From Petrolisthes cinctipes (Eukaryota; Arthropoda; Malacostraca; Decapoda; Porcellanidae): DNA of 64,000 nucleotides. Numbering within the stretch: the first letter of the stretch is position 1; every line of letters begins with the position of its first letter. The notes under the pieces are model-generated. The model was not told where the DNA came from, did not search any database, and saw only the letters and a list, made by a program, of their open reading frames with translations. The stretch is taken from the NCBI GenBank assembly GCA_033782935.1, contig JAWQEG010000128.1, forward strand, positions 992,001-1,056,000. Direction: 5' to 3'. Position numbers and translations under genes: made by a program. Shown here one piece after another: positions 1 through 10,497 of this stretch.

Positions 1-246
1 TGTATCTTCTGTACCCGTTTATATCTCAAATTCAGGCTCAAAACACCCGAAAATTCAATATTTTGGGGTCCCAGAAGCAATCTGTACATGCCTACTCAGT
101 GCTAGAATATTTTCAAAATATAGGCTAAAAACATGCTAAAAATCGATCTTTTAGGTGCCAAAAAGTCGATATCTCAAATTCAGTCCCAAAACACCCGAAA
201 ATTCGATATTTAGGGGTCCCAGAAGCGATCTGTACATGCCTACTCC
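1..246. repeat. Partial B monomer and complete C monomer at window start
   Basis: The window opens inside a B monomer (TGTATCTTCTGTACCCG), which runs to base 98. A C monomer occupies 99-246. The array therefore extends beyond the left edge. Confidence 0.92.
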
Positions 247-423
247 GTGTTAGAGTATTTTCAAAATACATGCTCAAAACATACTGAAAATCGATCTTTT
301 AGGTGCCCAAAAGTCGATATGTGCATGCATCTTCAGTACCCGTTTATATCTCAAATTCAGGCTCAAAACACCCGAAAATTCAATATTTTGGGGTCCCAGA
401 AGCAATCTGTACATGCCTACTCA
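247..423 (+). repeat. Satellite monomer class A (177 bp), reference copy
   Basis: The unit starts at the GTG of GTGTTAGAG and runs to the next such boundary. Diagnostic A features are CATACTGAAAATCGATCTTT, AGGTGCMCAAAAGTCGATATG (here written in pieces) and GTGCATGCATCTTC. Two sublineages differ after the dyad: one reads ATGCTCAAAACATAC, the other AGGCCAAAAACATAC. A second A variation is CTGGCCCTAAACACC in place of CAGGCTCAAAACACC in the second half. Length 177 gives one base more than B, because of one extra A in the CAAAAG run. Its role is structural; there is no evidence of coding. Confidence 0.93.
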
Positions 424-511
424 GTGTTAGAGTATTTTCAAAATACAGGCCCAAAACATGCTGAAAATCGATATTTTAGATGCCCAAAGTCAATATGTGC
501 ATGTATCTTCT
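424..511 (+). repeat. First 88-bp half of monomer B
   Basis: Laid ungapped against 512-599, this half matches at 56 of 88 positions in the consensus form (my manual count). The best stretches are positions 21-35 of the half (YWCAGGCYCAAAACA) and 41-53, and positions 71-80 (TNTGTRCATG). The first 9 and last 8 positions have diverged most. This half contains the short dyad GTATTTTcAAAATAC, which the second half lacks. Confidence 0.82.
432..446. repeat. Perfect 7-bp dyad near the start of A/B monomers
   Basis: GTATTTT-C-AAAATAC is a perfect inverted repeat with a 1-base centre, at positions 9-23 of A and B monomers. In A' and A'' monomers the same arms are kept but the centre is 3 bases (TTC or TTG). 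Sub-lineages of B that read AAAATTC break the second pair, so the dyad is frequent but not universal. Short dyads able to form cruciforms have been described in centromeric satellites; function here is not shown. Confidence 0.85.
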
Positions 512-599
512 GTACCCGTTTATATCTCAAATTCAGGCACAAAACACCCGAAAATTCAATATTTTGGGGTCCCAGAAGCAATCTGTACATGCCTACACA
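512..599 (+). repeat. Second 88-bp half of monomer B
   Basis: This half starts at GTACCCGTTTATATC and aligns base for base with the first half without gaps. Shared landmarks at equal offsets are CAGGC, CAAAACA, GAAAAT, ATATTTT, CCCA and GTRCATG. The match implies that the 176-bp monomer arose by tandem duplication of an 88-bp unit. It changes less between classes than the first half does, which carries most of the differences between A, B and C. Confidence 0.82.
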
Positions 600-747
600 G
601 TGCTAGAATATTTTCAAAATATAGGCTAAAAACATGCTAAAAATCGACATTTTAGGTGCCAAAAAATCGATATCTCCAATTCAGTCCCAAAACACCCGAA
701 AATTCGATATTTAGAGGTCCCAGAAGGTATCTGTACATGCCTACTCC
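600..747 (+). repeat. Satellite monomer class C (148 bp), reference copy
   Basis: C begins GTGCTAGAATATTTTC and is diagnosed by ATATAGGCTAAAAACATGC, GACATTTTAGGTGCCAAAAA and GATATTTAGAGGTCCC (or TAGGGGTCCC). Compared with A it lacks 29 bp between CGATAT and CTCAAATTC, exactly the stretch from GTGCATGC to GTTTATAT that joins the two 88-bp halves. Both deletion ends carry ATAT, so one copy of a 4-bp direct repeat remains. C closes nearly every HOR unit in the window. Some copies end with AGAAGGTATCTG, others with AGAAGCGATCTG. Confidence 0.93.
608..622. repeat. Matching dyad in C monomers with swapped outer pair
   Basis: In C the same place reads ATATTTT-C-AAAATAT, again a perfect inverted repeat. 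Relative to A and B the outermost G-C pair is replaced by A-T, so both arm bases changed together and symmetry was kept. A few C copies (for example near 7906 and 29635) carry CTAAATAT or CTAATTAT and lose pairs. Confidence 0.83.
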
Positions 748-2603
748 GTGTTAGAGTATTTTCAAAATACAGGCCAAAAACATACTGAAAATCGATCTTT
801 TAGGTGCCCAAAAGTCGATATGTGCATGCATCATCAGTACCCTTTTATATCTCAAATTCAGGCTCAAAACACCCGAAAATTCAATATTTTGGGGTCCCAG
901 AAGCAATCTGTACATGCCTACTCAGTGTTAGAGTATTTTCAAAATACAGGCCCAAAACATGCTGAAAATCGATATTTTAGATGCCCAAAGTCAATATGTG
1001 CATGTATCTTCTGTACCCGTTTATATCTCGAATTCAGGCTCAAAACACCCGAAAATTCAATATTTTGGGGTCCCAGAAGCAATCTGTACATGCCTACACA
1101 GTGCTAGAATATTTTCAAAATATAGGCTAAAAACATGCTAAAAATCGACATTTTAGGTGCCAAAAAATCGATATCTCAAATTCAGTCCCAAAACACCCGA
1201 AAATTCGATATTTAGAGGTCCCAGAAGGTATCTGTAGATGCCTACTCCGTGTTAGAGTATTTTCAAAATACAGGCCAAAAACATACTGAAAATCGATCTT
1301 TTAGGTGCCCAAAAGTCGATATGTGCATGCATCTTCAGTACCCGTTTATATCTCAAATTCAGGCTCATAACACCCGAAAATTCAATATTTTGGGGTCCCA
1401 GAAGCAATCTGTACCTGCCTACTCAGTGTTAGAGTATTTTCAAACTACAGGCCCAAAACATGCTGAAAATCGATATTTTAGATGCCCAAAGTCAATATGT
1501 GCATGTATCTTCTGTACGCGTTTATATCTCAAATTCAGGCTCAAAACACCCGAAAATTCAATACTTTGGGGTCCCAGAAGCAATCTGTACATGCCTACAC
1601 AGTGCTAGAATATTTTCAAAATATAGGCTAAAAACATGCTAAAAATCGACATTTTAGGTGCCAAAAAATCGATATCTCAAATTCAGTCCCAAAATACCCG
1701 AAAATTCGATATTTAGAGGTCCCAGAAGGTATCTGTACATGCCTACTCCGTGTTAGAGTATTTTCAAAATACAGGCCAAAAACATACTGAAAATCGATCT
1801 TTTAGGTGCCCAAAAGTCGATATGTGCATGCATCTTCAGTACCCGTTTATATCTCAAATTCAGGCTCAAAACACCCGAAAATTCAATATTTTGGGGTCCC
1901 AGAAGCAATCTGTACATGCCTACTCAGTGTTAGAGTATTTTCAAAATACAGGCCCAAAACATGCTGAAAATCGATATTTAAGATGCCCAAAGTCAATATG
2001 TGCATTTATCTTCTGTACCCGTTTATATCTCAAATTCAGGCTCAAAACACCCAAAAATTCAATACTTTGGGGTCCCAGAAGCAATCTGTACATGCCTACA
2101 CAGTGCTAGAATATTTTCAAAATATAGGCTAAAAACATGCTAAAAATCGATCTTTTAGGTGCCAAAAAGTCGATATCTCAAATTCAGTCCCAAAACACCC
2201 GAAAATTCGATATTTAGGGGTCCCAGAAGCGATCTGTACATGCCTACTCCGTGTTAGAGTATTTTCAAAATACAGGCTAAAAACATACTGAAAATCGATC
2301 TTTTAGGTGCCCAAAAGTCGATATGTGCATGCATCTTCTGTACCCGTTTATATCTCAAATCCTGGCCCTAAACACCCGAAAATTTGATATTTTGGGGTCC
2401 AAGAAGCGATCTGTACATGCCTACTCCGTGTTAGAGTATTTTCAAAATTCAGGCCCAAAACATGCTGAAAATCGATATTTTAGATGCCCAAAGTCAATAT
2501 GTGCATGTATCTTCTGTACCCGTTTATATCTCAAATTCAGGCTCAAAACACCCGAAAATTCAATATTTTGGGGTCCCAGAAGCAATCTGTACATGCCTAA
2601 ACA

Positions 2604-2751
2604 GTGCTAGAATATTTTCAAAATATAGGCTAAAAACATGCTAAAAATCGACATTTTAGGTGCCAAAATATCGATATCTCAAATTCAGTCACAAAACACC
2701 CGAAAATTCAATATTTTGGGGTCCCAGAAGCAATCTGTACATGCCTACTCA
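2604..2751 (+). repeat. Chimeric C monomer with A-type 3' half
   Basis: The unit begins as C (GTGCTAGAATATTTTC) and has the 29-bp deletion. Its distal part reads GAAAATTCAATATTTTGGGG and CTACTCAGTG, as A monomers do when followed by B. It leads straight into a B monomer at 2752, so one A monomer is missing. This looks like an unequal exchange or conversion between C and A inside the shared CAAATTCAG-ACACCCGAAAATTC region. Confidence 0.8.
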
Positions 2752-5700
2752 GTGTTAGAGTATTTTCTAAATACAGGCCCAAAACATGCTGAAAATCGAT
2801 ATTTTAGATGCCCAAAGTCAATATGTGCATGTATCTTCTGTACCCGTTTATATCTCAAATTCAGGCTCAAAACACCCGAAAATTCAATATTTTGGGGTCC
2901 CAGAAGCAATCTGTACATGCCTACACAGTGCTAGAATATTTTCAAAATATAGGCTAAAAACATGCTAAAAATCGACATTTTAGGTGCCAAAAAATCGATA
3001 TCTCAAATTCAGTCACAAAACACCCGAAAATTCGATATTTAGAGGTCCCAGAAGGTATCTGTACATGCCTACTCCGTGTTAGAGTATTTTCAAAATACAG
3101 GCTAAAAACATACTGAAAATCGATCTTTTAGGTGCCCAAAAGTCGATATGTGCATGCATCTTCTGTACCCGTTTATATCTCAAATCCTGGCCCTAAACAC
3201 CCGAAAATTAGATATTTTGGGGTCCAAGAAGCGATCTGTACATGCCTACTCCGTGTTAGAGTATTTTCAAAATTCAGGCCCAAAACATGCTGAAAATCGA
3301 TATTTTAGATGCCCAAAGTCAATATGTGCATGTATCTTCTGTACCCGTTTATATCTCAAATTCAGGCTCAAAACACCCGAAAATTCAATATTTTGGGGTC
3401 CCAGAAGCAATCTGTACATGCCTACACAGTGCTAGAATATTTTCAAAATATAGGCTAAAAACATGCTAAAAATCGACATTTTAGGTGCCAAAATATCGAT
3501 ATCTCTAATTCAGTCACAAAACACCCAAAAAATTCGATATTTAGAGGTCCCAGAAGGTATCTGTACATGCCTACTCCGTGTTAGAGTATTTTCAAAATAC
3601 ATGCTCAAAACATACTGAAAATCGATCTTTTAGGTGCACAAAAGTCGATATGTGCATGTATCTTCAGTACCCGTTTATATCTCAAATTCAGGCTCAAAAC
3701 ACCCGAAAATTCAATATTTTGGGGTCCCAGAAGCAATCTGTACATGCCTACTCAGTGTTAGAGTATTTTCAAAATACAGGCCCAAAACATGCTGAAAATC
3801 GATATTTTAGATGCTCAAAGTCAATATGTGCATGTATCTTCTGTACCCGTTTATATCTCAAATTCAGGCTCAAAACACCCGAAAATTCAATATTTTGGGA
3901 TCCCAGAAGCAATCTGTACATGCCTACACAGTGCTAGAATATTTTCAAAATATAGGCTAAAAACATGCTAAAAATCGACATTTTAGGTGCCAAAAAATCG
4001 ATATCTCAAATTCAGTCCCAAAACACCCGAAAATTCGATATTTAGAGGTCCCAGAAGGTATCTGTACATGCCTACTCCGTGTTAGAGTATTTTCAAAATA
4101 CAGGCCAAAAACATATTGAAAATCGATCTTTTAGGTGCCCAAAAGTCAATATGTGCATGCATCTTCAGTACCCGTTTATATCTCAAATTCAGGCTCAAAA
4201 CACCCGAAAATTCAATATTTTGGGGTCCCAGAAGCAATCTGTACATGCCTACTCAGTGTTAGAGTATTTTCAAAATACAGGCCCAAAACATGCTGAAAAT
4301 CGATATTTTAGATGCCCAAAGTCAATATGTGCATGTATCTTCTGTACGCGTTTATATCTCAAATTCAGGCTCAAAACACCCGAAAATTCAATATTTTGGG
4401 GTCCCAGAAGCAATCTGTACATGCCTACACAGTGCTAGAATATTTTCAAAATATAGGCTAAAAACATGCTAAAAATCGACATTTTAGGTGCCAAAATATC
4501 GATATCTCAAATTCAGTTACAAAACACCCGAAAATTCGATATTTAGAGGTCCCAGAAGGTATCTGTACATGCCTACTCCGTGTTAGAGTATTTTCAAAAT
4601 ACAGGCCAAAAACATACTGAAAATCGATCTTTTAGGTGCCCAAAAGTCGAAATGTGCATGCATCTTCTGTACCCTTTTATATCTCAAATTCTGGCCCTAA
4701 ACACCCGAAAATTCGATATTTTGGGGTCCCAGAAGCGATCTGTACATGCCTACTCCGTGTTAGAGCATTTTCAAAATTCAGGCCCAAAACATGCTGAAAA
4801 TCGATATTTTTGGTGCCCAAAGTCAATATGTGCATGTATCTTCTGTACCCGTTTATATCTCAAATTCAGGCTCAAAACACCCGAAAATTCAATATTTTGG
4901 GGTCCCAGAAGCAATCTGTACATGCCTACTCAGTGCTAGTATATTTTCAAAATATAGGCTAAAAACATGCTAAAAATCGATCTTTTAGGTGCCAAAAAGT
5001 CGATATCTCAAATTCAGTCCCAAAACACCCGAAAATTCGATATTTAGGGGTCCCAGAAGCGATCTGTACATGCCTACTCCGTGTTAGAGTATTTTCAAAA
5101 TACATGCTCAAAACATACTGAAAATCGATCTTTTAGGTGCACAAAAGTCGATATGTGCATGCATCTTCAGTACCCGTTTATATATCAAATTCAGGCTCAA
5201 AACACCCGAAAATTCAATATTTTGGGGTCCCAGAAGCAATCTGTACATGCCTACTCAGTGTTAGAGTATTTTCAATATACAGGCCCAAAACATGCTGAAA
5301 ATCGATATTTTAGATGCCCAAAGTCAATATGTGCATGTATCTTCTGTACCCGTTTATATCTCAAATTCAGGCTCAAAACACCCGAAAATTCAATATTTTG
5401 GGGTCCCAGAAGCAATCTGTACATGCCTACACAGTGCTAGAATATTTTCAAAATATAGGCTAAAAACATGCTAAAAATCGACATTTTAGGTGCCAAAATA
5501 TCGATATCTCAAATTCAGTCACAAAACACCCGAAAATTCGATATTTAGAGGTCCCAGAAGGTATCTGTACATGCCTACTCCGTGTTAGAGTATTTTCAAA
5601 ATACAGGCTAAAAACATACTGAAAATCGATCTTTTAGGTGCCCAAAAGTCGATATGTGCATGCATCTTCTGTACCCGTTTATATCTCAAATTCTGGCCCT

Positions 5701-6584
5701 AAACACCCGAAAATTTGATATTTTGGGGTCCCAGAAGCGATCTGTACATGCCTACTCCGTGTTAGAGTATTTTCAAAATTCAGGCCCAAAACATGCTGAA
5801 AATCGATATTTTTGGTGCCCAAAGTCAATATGTGCATGTATCTTCTATACCCGTTTATATCTCAAATTCAGGCTCAAAACACCCGAAAATTCAATATTTT
5901 GGGGTCCCAGAAGCAATCTGTACATGCCTACTCAGTGCTAGAATATTTTCAAAATATAGGTTAAAAACATGCTAAAAATCGATCTTTTAGGTGCCAAAAA
6001 GTCGATATCTCAAATTCAGTCCCAAAACACCCGAAAATTCGATATTTAGGGGTCCCAGAAGCAATCTGTACATGCCTACTCCGTGTTAGAGTATTTTCAA
6101 AATACATGCTCAAAACATACTGAAAATCGATCTTTTAGGTGCACAAAAGTCGATATGTGAATGCATCTTCAGTACCCGTTTATATCTCAAATTCAGGCTC
6201 AAAACACCCGAAAATTCAATATTTTGGGGTCCCAGAAGCAATCTGTACATGCCTACTCAGTGTTAGAGTATTTTCAAAATACAGGCCCAAAACATGCTGA
6301 AAATCGATATTTTAGATGCCCAAAGTCAATATGTGCATGTATCTTCTGTACCCGTTTATATCTCAAATTCAGGCTCAAAACACCCGAAAATTCAATATTT
6401 TGGGGTCCTAGAAGCAATCTGTACATGCTTACACAGTGCTAGAATATATTCAAAATATAGACTAAAAAACATGCTAAAAATCGACATTTTAGGTGCCAAA
6501 AAATCGATATCTCAAATTCAGTCCCAAAACACCCGAAAATTCGATATTTAGAGGTCCCAGAAGGTATCTGTACATGCCTACTCC

Positions 6585-7223
6585 GTGTTAGAGTATTTTC
6601 AAAATTCAGGCCCAAAACATGCTGAAAATCGATATTTTTGGTGCCCAAAGTCAATATGTGCATGTATCTTCTGTACCCGTTTATATCTCAAATTCAGGCT
6701 CAAAACACCCGAAAATTCAATATTTTGGGGTCCCAGAAGCAATCTGTACATGCCTACACAGTGCTAGAATATTTTCAAAATATAGGCTAAAAACATGCTA
6801 AAAATCGACATTTTAGGTGCCAAAAAATCGATATCTCAAATTCAGTCCCAAAACACACGAAAATTCGATATTTAGAGGTCCCAGAAGGTATCTGTACATG
6901 CCTACTCCGTGTTAGAGTATTTTCAACATTCAGGCCCAAAACATGCTGAAAATCGATATTTTTGGTGCCCAAAGTCATGTATCTTCTGTACCCGTTTATA
7001 TCTCAAATTCAGGCTCAAAACACCCTAAAATTCAATATTTTGGGGTCCCAGAAGCAATCTGTACATGCCTACTCATTGCTAGAATATTTTCAAAATATAG
7101 GCTAAAAACATGCTAAAAATCGATCTTTTAGGTGCCAAAAAGTCGATATCTCAAATTCAGTCCCAAAACACCCGAAAATTCGATATTTAGAGGTCCCAGA
7201 AGCGATCTGTACATGCCTACTCC
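6585..7223. repeat. Two B-C dimers without an A monomer
   Basis: Dimers lie at 6585-6908 (324 bp) and 6909-7223 (315 bp). Both B monomers are of the AATTCAGGCCC / ATTTTTGGTGCCC lineage (ACATTCAGGCCC in the second). The second B lacks 9 bp. The C at 7076 starts ATTGCTAG in place of GTGCTAG, a marker shared with C copies at 8707, 13803, 16763 and 23686. Confidence 0.88.
6909..7075 (+). repeat. B monomer with 9-bp deletion (167 bp)
   Basis: The sequence runs CCCAAAGTCATGTATC where full B reads CCCAAAGTCAATATGTGCA then TGTATC. The lost 9 bp lie between two CA dinucleotides, so one CA is kept. The same allele recurs at 8540-8706, 13636-13802, 16596-16762 and 23519-23685, always with ACATTCAGG after the dyad. 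It is therefore one event that was later copied with its surroundings. Confidence 0.88.
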
Positions 7224-7389
7224 GTGTTAGAGTATTTTCAAAATACATGCTCAAAACATACTGAAAATCGATCTTTTAGGTGCCCAAAGTCAATATGTGC
7301 ATGTATCTTCTGTACGCGTTTATATCTCGAATTCAGGCTCAAAACACCCGAAAATTCAATATTTTGGGGTCCCAGAAGCAATCTGTGCA
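7224..7389 (+). repeat. Truncated A/B hybrid monomer (166 bp)
   Basis: The monomer starts as A (ATGCTCAAAACATACTG, CGATCTTTTAGG) and continues as B (TGCCCAAAGTCAATATGTGC, TGTACGCGTTTATATCTCG). Its end is shortened: CAATCTGTGCAGTGCTAG. Identical or nearly identical copies stand at 9356-9521, 14452-14617, 17412-17577 and 24335-24500, each followed by a C monomer to form a 314-bp dimer. Confidence 0.87.
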
Positions 7390-10170
7390 GTGCTAGAATA
7401 TTTTCAAAATATAGGCTAAAAACATGCTAAAAATCGATCTTTTAGGTGCCAAAAAGTCGATATCTCAAATTCAGTCCCAAAACACCCGAAAATTCGATAT
7501 TTAGGGGTCCCAGAAGCGATCTGTACATGCTTACTCCGTGTTAGAGTATTTTCAAAATACATGCTCAAAACATACTGAAAATCGATCTTTTAGGTGCACA
7601 AAAGTCGATATGTGCATGCATATTCAGTACCCGTTTATATCTCAAATTCAGGCTCAAAACACCTGAAAATTCAATATTTTGCGGTCCCAGAAGCAATCTG
7701 TACATGCCTACTCAGTGTTAGAGTATTTTCAAAATACAGGCCCAAAACATGCTGAAAATCGATATTTTAGATGCCAAAAGTCAATATGTGCATGTATCTT
7801 CTGTACCCGTTTATATCTCAAATTCAGGCTCAAAACACCCGAAAATTCAATACTTTAGGGTCCCAGAAGCAATCTGTACATGCCTACACAGTGCTAGAAT
7901 ATTTTCTAAATATAGGCTAAAAACATGCTAAAAATCGACATTTTAGGTGCCAAAAAATTGATATCTCAAATTTAGTCCCAAAACACCCTAAAATTCGATA
8001 TTTAGAGGTCCCAGAAGGTATCTGTACATGCCTACTCCGTGTTAGAGTATTTTCAAAATACAGGCCAAAAACATACTGAAAATCGATCTTTTAGGTGCCC
8101 AAAAGTCGAAATGCGCATGCATCTTCTGTACCCGTTTATATCTCAAATTCTGGCCCTAAACACCCGAAAATTCGATATTTTGGGGTCCCAAAAGCGATCT
8201 GTACATGCCTACTCCGTGTTAGAGTATTTTCAAAATTCAGGCCCAAAACATGCTGAAAATCGATATTTTAAATGCCCAAAGTCAATATGTGCATGTATCT
8301 TCTGTACCCGTTTATATCTCAAATTCAGGCTCAAAACACCCGAAAATTCAATATTTTGGGGTCCCAGAAGCAATCTATACATGCCTACACAGTGCTAGAA
8401 TATTTTCAAAATATAGGCTAAAAACATGCTAAAAATCGACATTTTAGGTGCCAAAAAATCGATATCTCAAATTCAGTCCCAAAACACACGAAAATTCGAT
8501 ATTTAGAGGTCCCAGAAGGTATCTGTACATGCCTACTCCGTGTTAGAGTATTTTCAACATTCAGGCCCAAAACATGCTGAAAATCGATATTTTTGGTGCC
8601 CAAAGTCATGTATCTTCTGTACCCGTTTATATCTCAAATTCAGGCTCAAAACACCCGAAAATTCAATATTTTGGGGTCCCAGAAGCAATCTTTACATGCC
8701 TACTCATTGCTAGAATATTTTCAAAATATAGGCTAAATACATGCTAAAAATCGATCTTTTAGGTGCCAAAAAGTCGATATCTCAAATTCAGTCTTAAAAC
8801 ATCCGAAAATTTGATATTTAGGGGTCCCAGAAGCGATCTGTACATGCCTTCTCCGTGTTAGAGTATTTTCAAAATACATGCTCAAAACATACTGAAAATC
8901 GATCTTTTAGGTGCACAAAAGTCGATATGTGCATGCATCTTCAGTACCCGTTTATATCTCAAATTCAGGCTCAAAACACCCGAAAATTCAATATTTTGGG
9001 GTCCCAGAAGCAATCTGTACATGCCTACTCAGTGTTAGAGTATTTTCAAAATACAGGCCCAAAACATGCTGAAAATCGATATTATAGATGCCCAAAGTCA
9101 ATATGTGCATGTATCTTCTGTACCAGTTTATATCTCAAATTCAGGCTCAAAACACCCGAAAATTCAATATTTTGGGGTCCCAGTAGCAATCTGTACATAC
9201 CTACTCAGTGCTAGAATATTTTCAAAATATAGGCTAAAAACATGCTAAAAATCGATCTTTTAGGTGCCAAAAAGTCGATATCTCAAATTCAGTCCCAAAA
9301 CACCCGAAAATTCGATATTTAGAGGTCCCAGAAGCGATCTGTACATGCCTACTCCGTGTTAGAGTATTTTCAAAATGCATGCTCAAAACATACTGAAAAT
9401 CGATCTTTTAGGTGCCCAAAGTCAATATGTGCATGTATCTTCTGTACGCGTTTATATCTCGAATTCAGGCTCAAAACACCCGAAAATTCAATATTTTGGG
9501 GTCCCAGAAGCAATCTGTGCAGTGCTAGAATATTTTCAAAATATAGGCTAAAAACATGCTAAAAATTGATCTTTTAGGTGCCAAAAAGTCGATATCTCAA
9601 ATTCAGTCCCAAAACACCCGAAAATTCGATATTTAGGGGTCCCAGAAGCGATCTGTACATGCTTACTCCGTGTTAGAGTATTTTCAAAATACATGCTCAA
9701 AACATACTGAAAATCGATCTTTTAGGTGCACAAAAGTCGATATGTGCATGCATATTCAGTACCCGTTTATATCTCAAATTCAGGCTCAAAACACCTGAAA
9801 ATTCAATATTTTGGGGTCCCAGAAGCAATCTGTACATGCCTACTCAGTGTTAGAGTATTTTCAAAATACAGGCCCAAAACATGCTGAAAATCGATATTTT
9901 AGATGCCAAAAGTCAATATGTGCATGCATCTTCTGTACCCGTTTATATCTCAAATTCTGGCCCTAAACACCCGAAAATTCAATATTTTGGGGTCCCAGAA
10001 GCAATCTGTACATGCCTACTCAGTGCTAGAATATTTTCAAAATATAGGCTAAAAACATGCTAAAAATCGATCTTTTAGGTGCCAAAAAGTTGATATCTCA
10101 AATTCAGTCCCAAAACACCCGAAAATTCGATATTTAGGGGTCCCAGAAGGTATCTATACATGCCTACTCC
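7390..10170. repeat. Mixed trimer and dimer block
   Basis: After the C monomer at 7390, trimers start at 7538 and 8039, a B(9-bp deleted)-C dimer at 8540, a trimer at 8855, a hybrid-C dimer at 9356 and a trimer at 9670. The segment 8392-10349 is the first of four copies of a block of about 1.96 kb seen again downstream. Confidence 0.88.
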
Positions 10171-10349
10171 GTGTTAGAGTATTTTTTCAAAATACAGTCC
10201 AAAAACATACTGAAAATCGATCTTTTAGGTGTCCAAAACATTTTTGGTGCATGTATCTTCTGTACCCGTTTATATCTCAAATTCAGGCTCAAAACACCCG
10301 AAAATTCAATATTTTGGGGTCCCAGAAGCAATCTGTACATGCCTACTCA
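10171..10349 (+). repeat. A' monomer (179 bp), reference copy
   Basis: A' reads GTATTTTTTCAAAATAC at the dyad (two extra T) and CCAAAACATTTTTGGTGCATG (or CCATAACATTTTTGG) in the middle, an A start fused to a B-like ATTTTTGGTG segment. Further A' copies start at 10825, 11653, 12307, 15267, 18227, 18881, 19709, 20363, 21516, 25150, 25804, 26632, 27286, 28439, 31100, 36385 and 40198. Most are followed directly by C. Confidence 0.88.
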
Positions 10350-10497
10350 GTGCTAGAATATTTTCAAAATATAGGCTAAAAACATGCTAAAAATCGACAT
10401 TTTAGGTGCCAAAAAATCGATACCTCAAATTCAGTCCCAAAACACCCGAAAATTCGATATTTAGAGGTCCCAGAAGGTATCTGTACATGCCTACTCC
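10171..10497 (+). repeat. 327-bp A'-C dimer HOR, reference unit
   Basis: A 179-bp A' and a 148-bp C form a two-monomer higher-order repeat without B. Three such dimers in a row (A'-C, A''-C, A'-C; 981 bp) recur at 10171-11151, 11653-12633, 18227-19207, 19709-20689, 25150-26130 and 26632-27612. It is a second HOR type coexisting with the 501-bp trimer. Confidence 0.88.

Larger units (their letters stand above)
424..599 (+). repeat. Satellite monomer class B (176 bp), reference copy
   Basis: B follows A in the trimer. Diagnostic features are ACAGGCCCAAAACATGCTG, GATATTTTAGATGCCCAAAG and GTCAATATGTGCATGTATC. A common B sublineage reads AATTCAGGCCC after the dyad and ATTTTTGGTGCCC in place of ATTTTAGATGCCC. 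The monomer divides exactly into two 88-bp halves (424-511 and 512-599) that resemble each other. About 37% of bases are G or C. Confidence 0.93.
247..747 (+). repeat. 501-bp A-B-C higher-order repeat, reference unit
   Basis: Monomers of 177, 176 and 148 bp add to 501 bp, and the next A begins at 748. Units one HOR apart (247, 748, 1249, 1750) are far more alike than the A, B and C monomers inside one unit, which is the defining property of a higher-order repeat. The mean monomer length in the trimer is 167 bp. Confidence 0.95.
247..6584. repeat. Regular 501-bp trimer block
   Basis: A-B-C units start at 247, 748, 1249, 1750, 2251, 3076, 3578, 4079, 4580, 5081, 5582 and 6083. The one irregularity is a 324-bp step at 2752-3075, where B-C follows C with no A. 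The unit at 3076 is 502 bp because of one extra A in ACACCCAAAAAATTCG near 3524, and the unit at 6083 is 502 bp because its C monomer has AGACTAAAAAACATGC. This is the most homogeneous trimer stretch in the window. Confidence 0.93.

Noticed and set aside
573..580. GGGG runs (TTTTGGGGTCCC) as G-quadruplex or telomere-like sequence
   Set aside because: There is one G-run per monomer, about 150-180 bp apart, without the four close runs a quadruplex needs and without a telomeric hexamer or heptamer repeat.
247..606. Recurring 119-codon open frame over A and B, and others of 60-178 codons
   Set aside because: They begin at GTG or at internal ATG codons, end at the TAG of GTGCTAG in C, follow monomer boundaries, and differ between copies by indels, frameshifts and truncations. 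Open frames also appear on the opposite strand. I see no domain, and length tracks HOR composition (178 codons where A is doubled).
698..712. CENP-B box-like match (ATCGAATTTTCGGG on the minus strand)
   Set aside because: The CENP-B box core needs TTCG, four bases, A, two bases, CGGG. Here the spacing is one base short, the central A is absent and the first base differs. Most A and B copies have TTCAATAT and lose even this likeness.
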